Origin: Oryzias latipes
Lineage: Eukaryota; Chordata; Actinopteri; Beloniformes; Adrianichthyidae
Length of the DNA stretch: 64,000 bases
Direction of reading: 5' to 3'
Assembly (NCBI RefSeq): GCF_002234675.1
Contig: NC_019864.2
Location: 16,695,582-16,759,581 of the forward strand
Part shown: one piece after another, positions 23,882 to 38,600 of the stretch
Layout of the letters: each line of letters begins with the position of its first letter
Numbering within the stretch: position 1 is the first letter of the stretch
Notes under the pieces: generated by a model
Databases searched by the model: none
What the model was told of the DNA's origin: nothing
The model's input: only the letters and a program-made list of their open reading frames with translations
Program-made: the position numbers and the translations under genes

Positions 23882-25171
23882 GTATAAAACTACATTGTCA
23901 TTAAAGACATCTGTGCTGAGGGATGAAATGCTCCTTTGTATTTTGCATGTGCTGTGCAATTTAGCTCCAATGAAATAACCTTCACTAAATCGATATTTAA
24001 AGACTGCATTCCAGCCACCTGTAGTACTCTGAATAGAAAAGAAATTATAAAATGATCAGAGAACTGATTGAAATGTCAAGATCACCGTGGTGAAATTGTC
24101 AGTCTTATCATCTCCTTCACTGCCATCACACTCAAAAATGTTTTATCATGCAATGATAAGTAATCCAGCCTCTGTGTCACATTTACAGCCTCCTTCTCTC
24201 GCCAATGTCCCCTAAATAACCCTGACACTGGGAATAGCTTCACTGATGGATTAGATATTGATCACGTTGATCATTGATGACCCCTGGATCATCTTCAGTG
24301 TCTCACACCTGGAGTAAAAACACATTTGTGATGGGATATTATTTCCTGGGTCTTTGCTCTTCAGAGCTCTACCCATTTCTATTTGAAGATCAGTTGTATA
24401 TAGAAATAGAAATACAAAGATAATTTTTCTTCTTTTTTGTTTGTTTTATCACAGCAGTTTCCTGGTGAATCATACAGTCATATACTCTTCTAGAGCTAGC
24501 AAAGTTGGGTTCATTGGATTTTAAATTGAGCCATATTTGTTAATGTGACTAAACAAAACAACTAAAAGGAAATGATTTTTCTTATTTAGATTTTTAAAAA
24601 TATTGAATGTCAGGGTGTAGTTTGTGGTTTTAAGATCTTTAATTTAAATAAAAAATACTGTAAGAATAAATACATTTCAGCAACTCCCAAACCTGTGTAA
24701 CAACGTATGATTGATTTTTGTTTAATGAAAAATTATGAATTTTAACCAACAACTTGCAGCTATGTTGTCTCAGTACTGTCTGTAATGTTTGGCACACTTT
24801 TACTTAGCTCTTCACTTCTTGAATATAAATGCTGTTGCATCACTACACAACCCACAACATAACATGAGGGCTCTTATGGGCAAAAGTACAAAAGCCCTTC
24901 AATAAATTTTGCATGCACACTTAAAACAGGTTGGGAGGCTGTGGAGGTTTACCACATAGACATAAAACTGTGTAATTATCTATTATCATCCGACAGAAAA
25001 CACAATATGATCACAACAAAAAACATTATGGTCGGAGGGGCTGCTGGGATTAAAAAAATAAAATGGAAAATGTGTACATCCCACAGACATTATAGTGGCT
25101 TTTGAGTGATGCCAGAATATTACATATAAATTCCTGTTAGGCTCATTGGCCCATTTTGTTCCACCTTCTCT
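23882..25171. other. Gene-free region
   Basis: 1.3 kb of AT-rich DNA in which I recognise no gene or repeat family. Confidence 0.5.
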
Positions 25172-25385
25172 TTAAGCCTTTTGAGCTATCTTAGATGACC
25201 CCACCCTTACATTGACGTGTTATTCCTACCATGTCAAAGGTGGATAAAGGTGGAAAGATTTCATGTAATCCATGGACACCAGTGAGGTTCACAAATCATT
25301 GAAGAAAAAAGGTTCAGCGCACTATCTAGTGGGTCTAGATGACCCAACTCCCAATGTTAAAGTGCCTAGGATAGCACAAGGGTTA
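25172..25385. mobile_element. piggyBac-like MITE with TTAA-type ends
   Basis: The left end starts at TTAA (25172-25175) followed by GCCTTTTGAGCTATCTTAGA. The right end, read in complement, is CCCTTGTGCTATCCTAGG, giving diverged terminal inverted repeats. The right flank is GTTA, one change from TTAA. At about 207 bp without coding sequence, this fits a non-autonomous element of a TTAA-targeting superfamily. The right-hand block (GTCTAGATGACCCAACTCCC) looks like a repeat I associate with medaka, from memory. Confidence 0.5.
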
Positions 25386-25586
25386 CACTGTCTTTTTTCA
25401 CGTTGCCTTCACAACTAAATTTTTTTAAATGCATGCCATGAAAATTGGTTTAACTGAAACATGAAATTACAAAAGATAATTATGATAATTTCTTAAACTG
25501 TTTACCTTTCCTAAAAAGCTGGGAGTCCCTCTGGAAGATCTGTGGAATTGGGTATTGGGTTATGAGCTGAAGTTATAAGCAAAACA

Positions 25587-25930
25587 GGTGGCTCAGGTGG
25601 TTGAGCGGGTCGTGCGATGATCGAAGGGTTGGCAGTTCGATCCCCGCTCCCACCAGCCAAAATGTCATTGTGTCCTTGGGCAAGACACTTCACCCTCCTT
25701 GCCTCCAGTGTGGCTCCACTGGTGTGTGAATGTGCATGTATGATCCCGGTGATGGTCAGAGGGGCTGTAGGCGCGAACTGGCAACCACGCCTCTGTCAGT
25801 CTGCCCCAGGGCAGCTGTGGCTACCATCACCAAGTATGAATGAGGAGTGAATGAATAATGGACACAATGTAAGCACTTTGAGTGTCTTGAAAAGCGCAGA
25901 TAAATCCAATCCATTATTATTATTATTATA
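25587..25930 (+). mobile_element. tRNA-derived SINE with (TTA)n tail
   Basis: The tRNA-like head has A box GGTGGCTCAGGTGG and B box GTTCGATCC (25635-25643). It shares the block TGTCCTTGGGCAAGACAC with the SINE at 1165. The body ends AAAGCGCAGATAAATCCAATCC followed by ATTATTATTATTATTAT, a typical SINE tail. The open frames overlapping it on both strands are by-products. Confidence 0.8.
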
Positions 25931-26029
25931 GAAGCAAAACCTAACAGCTCTGTGTCTGGCTGAGATGTAGTTTGGTTCCAAGCGAGCCTCATCACTGAAG
26001 AATGATTAGTAGTAACACACTAATGACCA

Positions 26030-26608
26030 AAATGTTGTCAAAGAGAAAAAAGGTTGAAGTGGAGTCATTTTTTGGATTTTCGGTAGCTATTGATGAAAGC
26101 ACCGACATCACAGATGAATACAGCTGTGCATATTTATTAGAGGTGTTGAAGAGACCGTCACAGCAGAGTTTCTTCAGTTGATGGACACAACAACAGCTGA
26201 TAAATTAGGCCGCATTCTTATGTTCACAAATGTTTGGAAGTTTAACTTAGTTTATTTTTTAATGGTTTGGACATTAACATTTTAGGCTGGTGTTTCATTT
26301 TTTCCGTAGCCCCCTCTTGAGTTTATTATCAGGATTGCTTCAGCGTCAGATGTAAAATATTCAGTCTGTATAAAATTGAATAGACCTTTTTTTAAGTGAA
26401 ATTAATTTTATCTAGGATCCATTGGCCTCTGTGAAGGAATGTGTAATAATAAGTGAACAGACTTCTATGTCGGTTGAGGCATTTGTTTCCAATTGAGTAA
26501 AAAAACAAAAACAAAGCTGCTAATTTGTTTTTATGTTAGTGGTCCGGCCCACTTAAGATCAGACGGGTTGAATGTGGCCCCCGAACCAAAATAAGTTTGA
26601 CACCCCTG
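26030..26608 (+). mobile_element. hAT-family transposase relic
   Basis: 26050-26210 translates, with a frameshift, to GFSVAIDESTDITDEYSCA then ETVTAEFLQLMDTTTADK, the conserved block of hAT transposases of the Charlie/GTF2IRD2-like type. The 3' end has the familiar terminal block GTGGTCCGGCCC ... GAATGTGGCCCC ... AAGTTTGACACCCCTG, ending near 26608. The frame is broken and most of the transposase is missing, so it is dead. The 5' end is not defined. Confidence 0.75.
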
Positions 26609-29600
26609 TTTTAGACATCATGCCCTTAAAAAATACATTTATTTTGAAAAACTTTTCATATGCAATCATCACATGCAAATCCGTGTTGAAGGATCATTAA
26701 TTGTCTGTCAGTACCTCTTAATCAGGTTGCTAATTGATGGTGAAGATCAGGTTAGAAGATTATTGATGACAAAGATCTAATTTGGAAGAAATGAAAGGAG
26801 AAAGAAGGCTAGAATCCAATAATTGGATCAAAGCTGAATAGTCTGTTGAAACCCACACATTCCGGACAAGTAAACCCCACAGTCCAGAAGAGATTCCAAC
26901 CAGGAACGTTAGTGCTTTGTGCTAACCACCATCATCTAACACTGGCTCAAAAATAAACAATTACTTATGAAAGCAAATCCAGAAATAACCACACGCACAT
27001 GCTGCAGCTGGTCAAATGAAATTCTACTCACGTTTCAAATAAATATTTTAATTCATGATAAATAATTCACGGCATGCTTTCAGCTGTATGCTCTGCTAGA
27101 AGACATAATCTCTACTAATCCAACTTGGGAAAACCTGTGTAAATGAAAAGCACTTCCTGCAGAGTGTAATGTCTCATTTTCATGCATGAGATTGCGCAAC
27201 AAATTTACAAAATAATTCACATTCACGTGAGCTTGGCAGTCACAGCTTGTACTCAAAGAGCCTCTGACCTTTTTACATAGGATCTCTGGGGAAAGAAGGG
27301 GGCAGGGGGGGACTCTGACTGAGTCGGCAAGACAAAATATGGTGTCTCGGTGGTGCCTGGTCTGGGGGTTAACATGATCAGAATTCAGCACACAGTGTAC
27401 AAAGTATAGCAAATGTGCTGTTTATTGAAAAACCAGTGTTGCTTCTGTTGCCTTCAATTAGCCTTCCAGAGAAGCACCGCCCCTATGAAGCTTCCTCAGC
27501 ATCTTCATCTCCTTTTCCATCAGTCCTTCATCTGATCTACGCTTTTCTAACATTTCCTCTTTCCCCACATTTGACATCTCCATCCTCTGACCTTGTCGTC
27601 CTTCAGCAGTCCCCTATGTCGCCACCTAAACATGATAAGTGGAGCAGAAACACTTAATGGACGCTGAGGTAAAATAGGCGCGAAAAGAAGTGAAATCAGT
27701 TGATGCAGAAAAATGGAAGCTGTTTGGTCTGTTGGACTTCTTTCATTTATTTCTGCAAAGATCTTAAAAGCTTAAAAGATTAGACTGAGAGATATCGACA
27801 AATTAGATCATAAAACAGACCAAACTGGCATGGATTATCATGTCGAAAGACATGCATATCATTTTTGATTCTGACCCATTTGGAATAATTTGATTTTTGA
27901 TGAGCACTGGGACAGTAAAGCAGAATTATTAACCTTAGGTTTATGCTGACGGAGGCAAATGTAACTTCCTAAAATTTAATTACATAGATCTGCCAGGGAA
28001 ATGACATTTGCCCTGCAAGGAATCTGCTGTCAGCAGAATGAACTCACATCTACAATGAGTGGCTGAGGGTCTAAAGGTTTTTAAATGGTAATATGGAAAG
28101 AGAAACAGAGAGGGATGGTGAGTAGGTGGAGGGACAGAGAGGGAGGTGTGTGTCAAGGACGGCACATGGCTTTGACTCAAGGACACGAGGGGCTTGACGG
28201 GCAGTAGTGCTCCAAGCAAAGTCCACTGCACAAGCAAAGCCAGCTATGATCCATAAATCACCATCTGTCAATTATGCTTATGCTTCTGTGAAAGGCACAG
28301 CACCCCATAAACAAACAGGACACGCAGAGACTGACAAGGCCGAGGCGACTTGGAGCATAATGAGCAGTCAATTAACAAAAAGCAACAACATGAGAGGAAT
28401 AAAAAAGGTAAGTCAGGGATTAAAATCCTCCATAACAGAGACAGAACATATACTGTTATTAATGCATATAAATGAAAAAAAAAGGCAGATTTATTAACAC
28501 GTGATGAATTTTGATAGTGTATAATTGCAAAATATTACTTTTCACCATCACAAGTTGGTTTATTCAATTTTGATACAACGGTAAATAAACTAACATTAAA
28601 ACACATTTAGCCGTTAAAAAACAAAACTGTATTTTTTGTTTTTCTACATTTAAATTCTGGAAGAGATTCTTAAAAATAGAGGCTTTGGGGAGCATTTAAC
28701 AGAAATCAATATCAGTCCTTGACCCTTATTTTTATTCCAGGCTGGTATCCATCCCACCATCAGCATCACAGCAAGTGTCAATGACTCTTTTTCCCTGCTG
28801 GCTCCATGCGACCTTTTCCAAAATGCTATACAAGCGAGGCCTAATGACTCACACTGCAGATGACATTTACTGAAGCCAGCTTGAGTTGGAATAATTTGGG
28901 AAAACATGAAAACTCTAATCTTCCTTGGATAGAAAAACAACTTGAGTAAAAGTGGAGATATGAGTAAAACATAAAATTGAACAAAGTTAAAAAAAATTAT
29001 AGAGAATTATACGTCTTCTTTTGGAATTAAGGAAAATCCACTCCCTGTTTGAAGCTGTGAAAAGGGCATGAAGATTGAGAGAGAATTAGGTGCGTGGTTG
29101 TCTTTGTGATCCATCATTCCCTTGTGACAGATCTGTCACTTGGTTCTTATTTATATTGGAGAGGGTAAGGATGTCAATGCCCAGCCACAGATCTCTACTT
29201 AAACCCTCCGATTTGAGGTCAGTGTCAAATTACAGGGATTGGAAAGCTTACAGGCAACACAGACTTACAGAGTAGATCCTCTCATGAGACAAATATCTTG
29301 AGAAAGCTTTGTTTCTAAAAAGGAAGCAATCTAAATCCGCTGAAAGCACAAGTGGGTGGAGTTACTGCGGCAAAAACGAGGGGCTGCAGACTTAAATCTA
29401 ACTGTTCCCCCGTCAGTGAGTACATCACGGTCTGAGTGGAGGATTTTTATTGTGGATTCTTCTGAAAAATCACTTGTCAAAGCATTAGCAGAAAGTGCAT
29501 CAGAGGGTTAAAAACCCACATTAGCCTGGTATTGACCATGGCAGGAAAACGCTTAGTGTGCATCATTTACATTTCAAAAATCAGATAAGAGCACGGCACA

Positions 29601-32600
29601 GAGACATTAACCTCAAACCGTTTTTGTGCGGAAAATCACTCTGATGTTTTAATGAGCTGGCTGGCCATTCATTTGTGATGGACAATGCAGCGTAGATAGA
29701 GCAACGATGGGCCATTAGCTGGAGCTGAGACAGTCCAGACAATGGCTGACACTGTTGAACAGCTTTATTGTGCAGTCGCAGACACTCTGTATTCAGGGAC
29801 CATCATGAGGGAACACATTTAGCTTAGGTGAGAAAATTAGATCTGCCTTAAATTTGTTCGACACGGCTGTGGTGTAAAGATATGGGCACTTCAAAAGCAG
29901 GACCGCAGCCCATCCTGCCGTCCAGGCTGGGGAGGCTGTGGTGTTATGTCCATTCACTCCTCTGTTATCAGTGGACACAGCAGCATGAGATAAAAATAAA
30001 AAACTGAGGAATCAGCAATAACTGAAAGCAGTAAATGCTCATCATGTGCGGTAAATGCAGATTTTTGAGCTCCCAGAACAAACGTACGTCAAACGGAAAA
30101 CTTTGCTGCAGATGGTTATGTCTTCAATTTCAGTGCCTGATTATATGTAATAAACTCTGATGAAATGATTTTTGTTTATGTGGTGAGAGTGAGCTTGATC
30201 ATGTGTGATGAGGTCCCACATAACAGAACCTTGGCTTGTTGTGACCCTCGCTCTTCAAGGTTTTTTTTTTCCCCAAAGCATTTAGCTCTTGTAGTTGGTG
30301 TGGAGGCGGACTGAACCTCCCACATTCATAAGCTCCCTCCTCTTCCCACACGTTCCATGCTGTCTTTCAGCCTTTGTCTGTCAAGGCCATCTTCTGCTCT
30401 ACGTGCAGTGGGCTGAGTCCAGTGCCTGTTGGCCTTGCAGTCTGTTGTCAGCTCTGCTTCTTGCATTCCAGCGCAGACAAAACAAAATGGTAGGAAAGCA
30501 AAGCAAAATGAGAGAACAGGGTTTTCTAGAGAAGACGAAAGTCAGACATTCAAGGTTTGAGCCCAGAGATCCGATGATTTACATTAACAGCTAGCTTTTA
30601 AGGAAATTAGTGCTGCATGAGCCAATTTTCCAAAGACAGAGAGCTCACTGACAACCACTGGGTGTCACTCTGACTCCACTTCAACCAAACCGAAACCTGA
30701 GTTTAAAAGGGAAGTTTCTCTAGTTCTGATTTGCTTTTGTTGATGTACTTTAAATGTGTTGCTGCAATCTATCCAAAGCGTCTGTAAAGCCATTACTATT
30801 CAGGAGCAGTTTTCACACGTCTAGTGACTTCTCTCTCCATTACTCACAACAACAGCAGCGGTCTCTAGAGCACTCTGAAAATACTGTCTGCTGTAGTTTT
30901 GCAGGATCGGGGAATGCATATATTACACTGTATGTGAACCCAAAGGTCCTTGTCTGTGGAGAGGCTTTTGCTAAAAAAATACATAAAACATTGCACACAA
31001 ACTATTACTATTGTTAGTTGAGCTGGAGGGATGCTTGGGCATGAAAATCAAACATAGGAGATTTGCAGCACAATTATTTAATAGCAAATCTGAACGACAA
31101 ACATTCATCCAAAGGAACACACGTCATCCTTTGCTACACTAAAAATTCTAAGATTTACCTGACTGTCTATCTGGCTTTTGTGTGTTCTGTCTGATGGGGG
31201 TGAAGTAATCCGATTCTTTTGAGAGCAGAAAAATCAATACCATATAAGGAGCTCTGATGAATTTGAAATCTGTACTTGGAGTAGATATCAAAGCCTATGT
31301 CCACACACAATCTATATGCAATAAAGAAAGGGAAAAACATGTATGTTGTTTCTCTGTTGTATGGAAAAGAAAGAGCTGCACATTGCAATCATCGGATAAT
31401 TTCCCGCAACATGGACCCATGGAGCCCTGACAGGAGGACCAGGGGTGTGGTGTGTTTGTCTTGACCAGAAGGAACAATGAGAGTGAGAAAGCAGCCGCTA
31501 GGCATTTGCAGCATTTAACACGATTTTAGTGAGCGCCTCCCAACATTTAAGAAAATATGAGATTTTAAAAACTGATAGGAAAGAGGATTAAAATACAGTC
31601 ATCTCATACTAAATCGGTTATGTTATCGGATGAAAGAATCACGGAGCCTGACTCTGCAGCAGACACAGCCAGTCTCATGTGAAATTGAAAGTATCTCATT
31701 CACGTCTTCCTGCAGCTTATAAAGAGGAGAGAGCTGTGGGCTTGTAGACACACTCCAGACTTCTTCCTAATAACATTACGAAAGGATATCCATTGCTTGG
31801 GATAATCCAGATGTTCACCACAATTACATTTTAACCCTCTAGACATCTCTAATCCAAGTTAATTGCAATAGCACTTTCCAGGCAAGACTTAATGACACAG
31901 TTACAGACTAGAAACACATAAAAAAAACAATTATGTATTTTTTACGTGTATTTTTTTTTTAGATTAAAAGATTAAATAAGTCTATGTCACTGTGGTCTAG
32001 TAATTCAACTAATAGCAGTGAGTTGAAATGTTTTGTCCAGAGTGGAAAAGTTCAAGCAGTGCAAAATGGGGAATATAAACAGGCACAAAGACATCTATAT
32101 AAACCAATTTATTCAGGAGACTTGATGCAGGATTACGCCTGCTTATCTATTTTTTTTAAGAAAACTTTCTCTTTGCAAATTGTCCTTCATTATTCTGGCA
32201 TCTGGAGGCCGTAATGAGCAGACTTTTTGTGGAAGCGCAATGGTCTGTTTCTGGAAATTGAAATGCAAAGAGCCCAAAGTGTGTTTGAGGAAAAACAAAG
32301 AGAGGAAAAAGCTATGCGCTGTCACACAGCCCTACCTTTGTTTTTCAGCACTTGTTTGGTCTGCTTGAATTGCCCACTCACTGACATGTAAGTATTGGTG
32401 TTACTTCTTTTTTCTTTTCAATATAAATAGATCCTAAATTGTGTTTTTTGCTTTCTGATTGGGTCAACCTCGTCCAGAAAAATCCCAATTTAGTCAGTCA
32501 ACAAGTGCAGTGAGAGAAACAGATGAGGTTGCATGCAGCAGCACGCAACCAGTTGCAAACAGAGTCCCCGCAGTTCTGTCCATGGTGCTGAAGAGAACAA

Positions 32601-35600
32601 AAGCATCAAAGCCACAGCTCTCCTCCTTGCTCCTCTTTTTCTGGGAGGGGCCAAGCTTTAAAGGCTATAGGCACCATGTGTACTTGATTCAATTAGACGG
32701 GCTGTGAGGCCTCCCCAGGGATCTGCCTGCAAAGAGGGGGGCTGCAGGCCTGTCTAACAGAGATGTTCAACCTACTCCGAATCCGCCTCATTAGTTAGCT
32801 GAGTAAGTGCTGATCACCACAAACAGTGTCTTGTAAATAAAATAAAATTTGAGTTTTTTTTTGTGCATGTAAGTATTTGCTAAGAAATTATGCAGTAATT
32901 ATTAATTTGATGAGTTTGAAAATAAAGATCAGCTTTATAAACCACGTAAAATGTCTGACAGTTCAGTTATTGTTGTTAGGAAATAAGATGTGTATTTGTA
33001 ATTTAAAAAATAAAACCAGATGTGATATTTTGAAACTCTGTGCGGTGTGAGGGCGTCAGTACAAGTCGTATCTCGTGGCAAACATCTGCTGTTTTCACTG
33101 CCTGAGTCAGCCCACTAAAAGCCTTGCCTGTTCAAAGTTGCCTCTGTGGCACAGAAAATAAGAGAGCATTGAGCTCTTTTCAAAGTCATACTGATAAATG
33201 CAGTCCAGTCACATTAGTATTCAACGGGCACATTACGAGCCTCTTTGAAACACGGATGTGCTTGTTTCTGTTTTTGCATGTTGAATTTTAAAGGATTAAA
33301 TCAGTAAATTTATGAGCTTGACCCCCTATAATCTATGCCATATTGTATCAGACAAAACCAATCTGTTCAGAACATTTGGAAGATAATTATTCAGAGATGG
33401 GAGACATGACCTGTTGAAAAAAAAAAACTCACACCCAGGTACCCCTTTCTAATCTGACAGGTGTGAGTGCTGGATGGGAATTGATGCACAATGTTTGGAA
33501 TCTTAAGGGAATTTGTGTAACAAATTCTCCCCTATGAAATTCATTAGATCACCTTTAATCCTCCTCTTTTCATTTGCACAAGCATATTCTAGTGTGTTCT
33601 TGTGATCACAAATCTATCCACTGATGTGTTCACGTGCACTCAGATTCAACGACACAACCAGCAGTCTGACACTCACACCTGCTGTGCTTTGGGACCTCTT
33701 GGCTGCTTTGGCAATCATTGCCACCATAGGAACCAGAGATAATTACACCACCTCCACCCACCAGGCTGGTCTGCGTTGCTAAAACTGTATTGGTCCTGTG
33801 CAGCAATAACACTTATCTAAATGAATACACAGCAATTTACTGCACAAATGAAAGCACCCATTTATTGTACTATCATCTGGTAGAAAAAAGGAAAAAAAAA
33901 CTATCAATTTGGCACTTAAGGCCCCATCCTTTTAAATAATGCACCACCAAACCCTTAGAAAAATCACTTATTTGATAAAAAGAGAAATAATTGTCACATT
34001 AAGTCAATCTTTCTTCAAGGATTTCCAGTTTCAGCTAACAAAACAGTTAAATTGTCTTTAAATAAACTCTAATAGATAAAATACATTAAAAAAACTGTTA
34101 GATCTCAATTAGATTTTTATCAACTCTGCCATTAGTCTAGTTGGGCATTTGTCATCATCAGAACACCAAGAAGGAAAGCATAGCTGTAAAACAAAACCAA
34201 AAGAACGAAAAATGTGAAAACAAAGAAAAAAGGTTATTTAGCAATGCAACATTTCAATCTTGTTCCTTGAATGAAACATTTTGGCTCACATTGCACAATG
34301 CAGCCCAGCATCAGAATAGCAGCTCTCCAACAACCGTCTACTGATACTATGATCCAGATCCCAGTAACACTTCTGCTCCTCCCCTTGGGAAGGACAGACG
34401 TTGGGCTGTTCCCTCTCCTGTGTCCCATTATATTCATGCAAATGAGTCTGAAGTCAAAGGAAATGTGGGGGCATCTTTTCCTGTTAGGGCTAATTAGCAA
34501 TGAGTGCAATATTTTATACATTATGTATGAGGTCTTCATCCATTCACTTAAAGTTTACAACAAGGAGCATGTAGTCACAAACTTTAAAATGGGATGAAAC
34601 TGTAATATATTTGTAACTATAATCCTGAAGTATAATAGTCAAAGAGCAAAAATGCTAAGGCTAAAAAATTCTGGCTGCACACAGATCTATTAATATCATA
34701 TGACTGCAGCCTGCCAGTGAAGTAGGGGCCATAAAGGAGCCAGACAGCAGGAGGGAGGAAGACTGGATGCATGTCTGTGTAACACACCACAATCAAGATT
34801 GCTTCTGTGCTCCTGTAAACAGCATTTCCTGAGATCCCATAAAAGAGGCTGTATTATTATTATTACAATGTTAAGATACCCATTATGAAAGAGCTGTAAA
34901 GTTAATTTAATGGCCTCTCCAGAAAAGTGCCATGATTTTTATTTTGTTACAGAGCCAAAAGGAGAGGACCTATTTTTTTCTGCAAGAGGAAAAGGAGATA
35001 ATAAAGAGAATGTTTGCTTGTGAGGCTGTGTTGCCTTTGGAAAAGGTACTTTATGCCTTTATGCCTGCAGCAACAGTCCGTTGGATGGGTTTAGGTATTA
35101 ACAAAAATGTTTGGGTGAAATTAAACTTGTTTCAGGTTTTGTCTTTTGGTTGTTTTTTTAATTTTTTTGTAAAATGGCTATTAACTTTTATTAAGGAAGA
35201 TAAACAGAAAGGAAACACACATTTAAGGGTAAATATCTAGCAAAAATGTAAACATGCTTTAGGTCTGTCTTTAGTCTAATGGACATTCATGAGAAGTATA
35301 ACACCAGTTTTTGCACAGACTCTTATCAGTAAGAAGACACGATGATCAACAGTTGGCACAGCCTGGCTGATCCCAGCAGGAAGTGCTGTTGTTGCATAGC
35401 TGAGGCGAGAGCATGCCCAGCACCTGGCTAATGCCCTGAAGGGTAGCTGGCAGATGGTACTGACTCAAGGGTGTGCATCCGCATACGCTGAGCATGTTTA
35501 AGCCTTGCTCACTGGAAGAGTAAAGATAAGAGGATGGAGGGATGCCTGCAGGTGAAGAAAAAAAAGCAAGGTCACCTGATGGGTGAAGCTGCAGAAGGTC

Positions 35601-38600
35601 TGCAGGGGTCACAGTGTGCCCCCGGCAGGCAGATGTTCCTGCTTATTAGTGTTCATCAGGCTCATCTGGATACTTTACAAAGCAACATCATATCTGCATC
35701 TTTCTGAAATTAGTCTGCATGAAATGTAATCATCCGTCTAAAATTTTGAATCCTCTATTTATGAATTCCTACCTTCTGCCAAGTTGAGCCCTGCTCTGAA
35801 GCATGCAGATAACCATGATTTGCATCTCATGAGGTCCTGTCTGCAGGGACTTTGGAATACAAAAAGGCCATTGGATGAGGCTCTTCAGAGAGCAGGCTTA
35901 GGTCATCAGTGATCCAGCGTCCGATTTTCTTATTGATTTCCAATTTACCACCATTTTGCCTACCAATTACATTCCCACCTGAAATTTTATTTCTTCATTT
36001 GTATGGTGTACCTTGACTATACTGCAGCGCCAACACATTTAAAATGAGATCTAAGGTCAGAAATTCTTGATATGTGCCACACACACAAAAAAAAAATCAA
36101 AATTAGGTATTTTGTTAAATTTTTTATAATCATAAATAGATCTAAAATCTATTTAAGTACTGTACATGTTAAGTGTAAATGTAAATATAAAAAAGAATTA
36201 TAAACATAATGTTAGTTGAATAGAACTTGCATAAAATGACTGTGGTTGTTGAACTTGAGCATATGAGTCACAAACTACAGAAATACAATCAAACAGGTCA
36301 AATTATTCCCACAGGAATTGGCCTATTTTTCAATTTAAAAATTGTTCCAAAATAAAATGATCAAAATAGTTATTTTTATAATGTCTTCATTTTTTTGTCT
36401 ATTGTTTGTCAATACTTTACTTTTTTTTTTTAATCCATAGAACATGCAGCATGCACAACCAATTAAACTAGATCAAAAATGTAAACTTTCTTTAACCTGT
36501 CAGTCAACAATCCCCAAAATGCCTACATGTAGAGTTAAAAAAGAACTGAACAGAAAGGGCTGTGCAGCTATGTGGAGAGTGTATATGTGTGAGATGCCTG
36601 CCTGAGCACAGATGGTGGCAGAGCAGGATGTACCAACCTGTACTTTTGCCCACAATTGTGCGTGCACGCTCACACACGCATACATACATACATAATCTCA
36701 TGAGCATGCATGAATGTCCTCCATACATTCACACCAACCAGCTGGTACTGACTGGCCAATTGAGTCACACATTTGATGGCAGAGAAAAGACAAGTTCTCA
36801 TTCAGTTTCTTCTTTTTGCAAATCAGATGTTAAAATCAACATGACTTAAATTGTAAACCAACCAATTACTTTTCTTTTCTCTTCGTTTGTGTTTTTATAT
36901 AAATAAAAAAAAATGCATTTAGAAATGTCTGTCAGTGGCTGGCTGCTGTTCAAAGCGACACCCAAGGCCGAGCAGAATAATTAGTGCACTGGAACAATCA
37001 ATGCGCCTGATGAAGGGGCTGGTTTGATGAAGAAGCAATCTGAGGAAGAGTGAGAAAAAAAGCTGCAAGGTACAGCAATATTCAGGCAGCCTAAATTTAA
37101 AAATCAGTGGTTGTAATGTTTAGAACAAGCAGACTGTTTGGCTTGGGGGATGTATTATAAACAATATTTATTATTTAAATGCAATCACTGACTTTCTCAG
37201 CATATCGATCAGCAAGACAAGCCAGTGAGATATTCTCAGTGAAGAAGGCATAAAGATAGGAAGACAGTTGGATGAATGGAGGTGAGGGCTCAGCGGATCA
37301 ATCAGCAAACGAAGAGCAGTAGTCCCTTAGGAGATGGGAGGCCTTTTTAACACTGTGTGAGTAGAGATGGATGACATGTGTCCTCTTTAAGAGGCTGAGT
37401 GCAGCAGAGAAGTTTGTGCCGCGACAGTCACAACGGTAAAAATGAAATAAGAGACTTTGTGGACATGGCGCTTGGTGGTACAACAGACGGTGCTGTTGAT
37501 GGGATGGGAGAGATGGGAGATGGGAGAGGAGGGCATGTCGTTTCTCCAGACTCCAGTTCCCCGCCGTGACTGTGGGATGGCAGCCATGCCCGGCACAGCC
37601 TTGCTCAGCTATGGCCAAATGCAAAGCCTGAATTTCAAAGAACTGTGAAAATTAACCTATAGGTTTTTCCATAAGTATTCCAGGAGTCAAACATAAAATA
37701 GCACAACTTTGCCTTTTTATGGGTTCTTTCTATCTAAATAGGTTTCAGTACAATCAACAAACAGATATAAAGCTATTGCAATGAAAGGATATAAATATAG
37801 GCATGTTTACTTTCACTCATTGTCCTTCAGAAACACACTCTCTGTGTCGTCATCCGGAATCTGTCATTTGTCTGCAGCTGAGTGATGGAAACATGGCTTC
37901 TCAGCTAAAAGCAAACTGCTCTCCATTTTTTCAGGATAATGGGAATTTGTAATGGCGACCTGTTTTCTGCATAAATGAAAACATGATGTGGGTGTGCACA
38001 GCCATCCCTGTTACCGATTAAGGTTCCGACACCCAGAGAGAAAATCCATATGAGAGAGCCAGATAAATAAAACATTGAGTTCTACCATTTTCACTGCAGC
38101 CACAGCTTCTCTATTATTAGAAAACGGGAAGGTGCTTCTGTATGTCAAAGGCAAGATGGACTCATGAATGCACAATAAAAGAAGCAACACAGCAATTCAA
38201 AAAAACATTTTACCGTAAATAACTGATAATGCTAAAATGATTATAATAATGAGGTTCAAGAAGATGAAATGGATAGATTTAATAAAAAAATGTTAAAGAG
38301 CATGAAGTTTAAGAATTGTGATGCTCATCAATTCCAATCCATTTATGGCACTGTGATATTTGAAATAAAAACGCAAATAATAAAAGGTTTATAGTGAAAT
38401 TCTATACTCATCCCAAAACATGTGTATGCACAAATGTTTTTGTCTAGTTTTTGTTTTATTCTACACATATTTATCTATTTTAATTTTCATTAAAGTGTTT
38501 TTTTCCTAACCAAGTTTAACCAGATTATCATCCTTAGCTGTTTTTGTTCAGTCATCAAAGCAAATGAGTCTGTGGTTTTGTTTGCATGTACATTAGTTCT

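Noticed and set aside
37298-37648. Overlapping open frames on both strands
   Set aside because: They arise from a low-complexity GGGAGATGGGAGAGG stretch and resemble no known protein.
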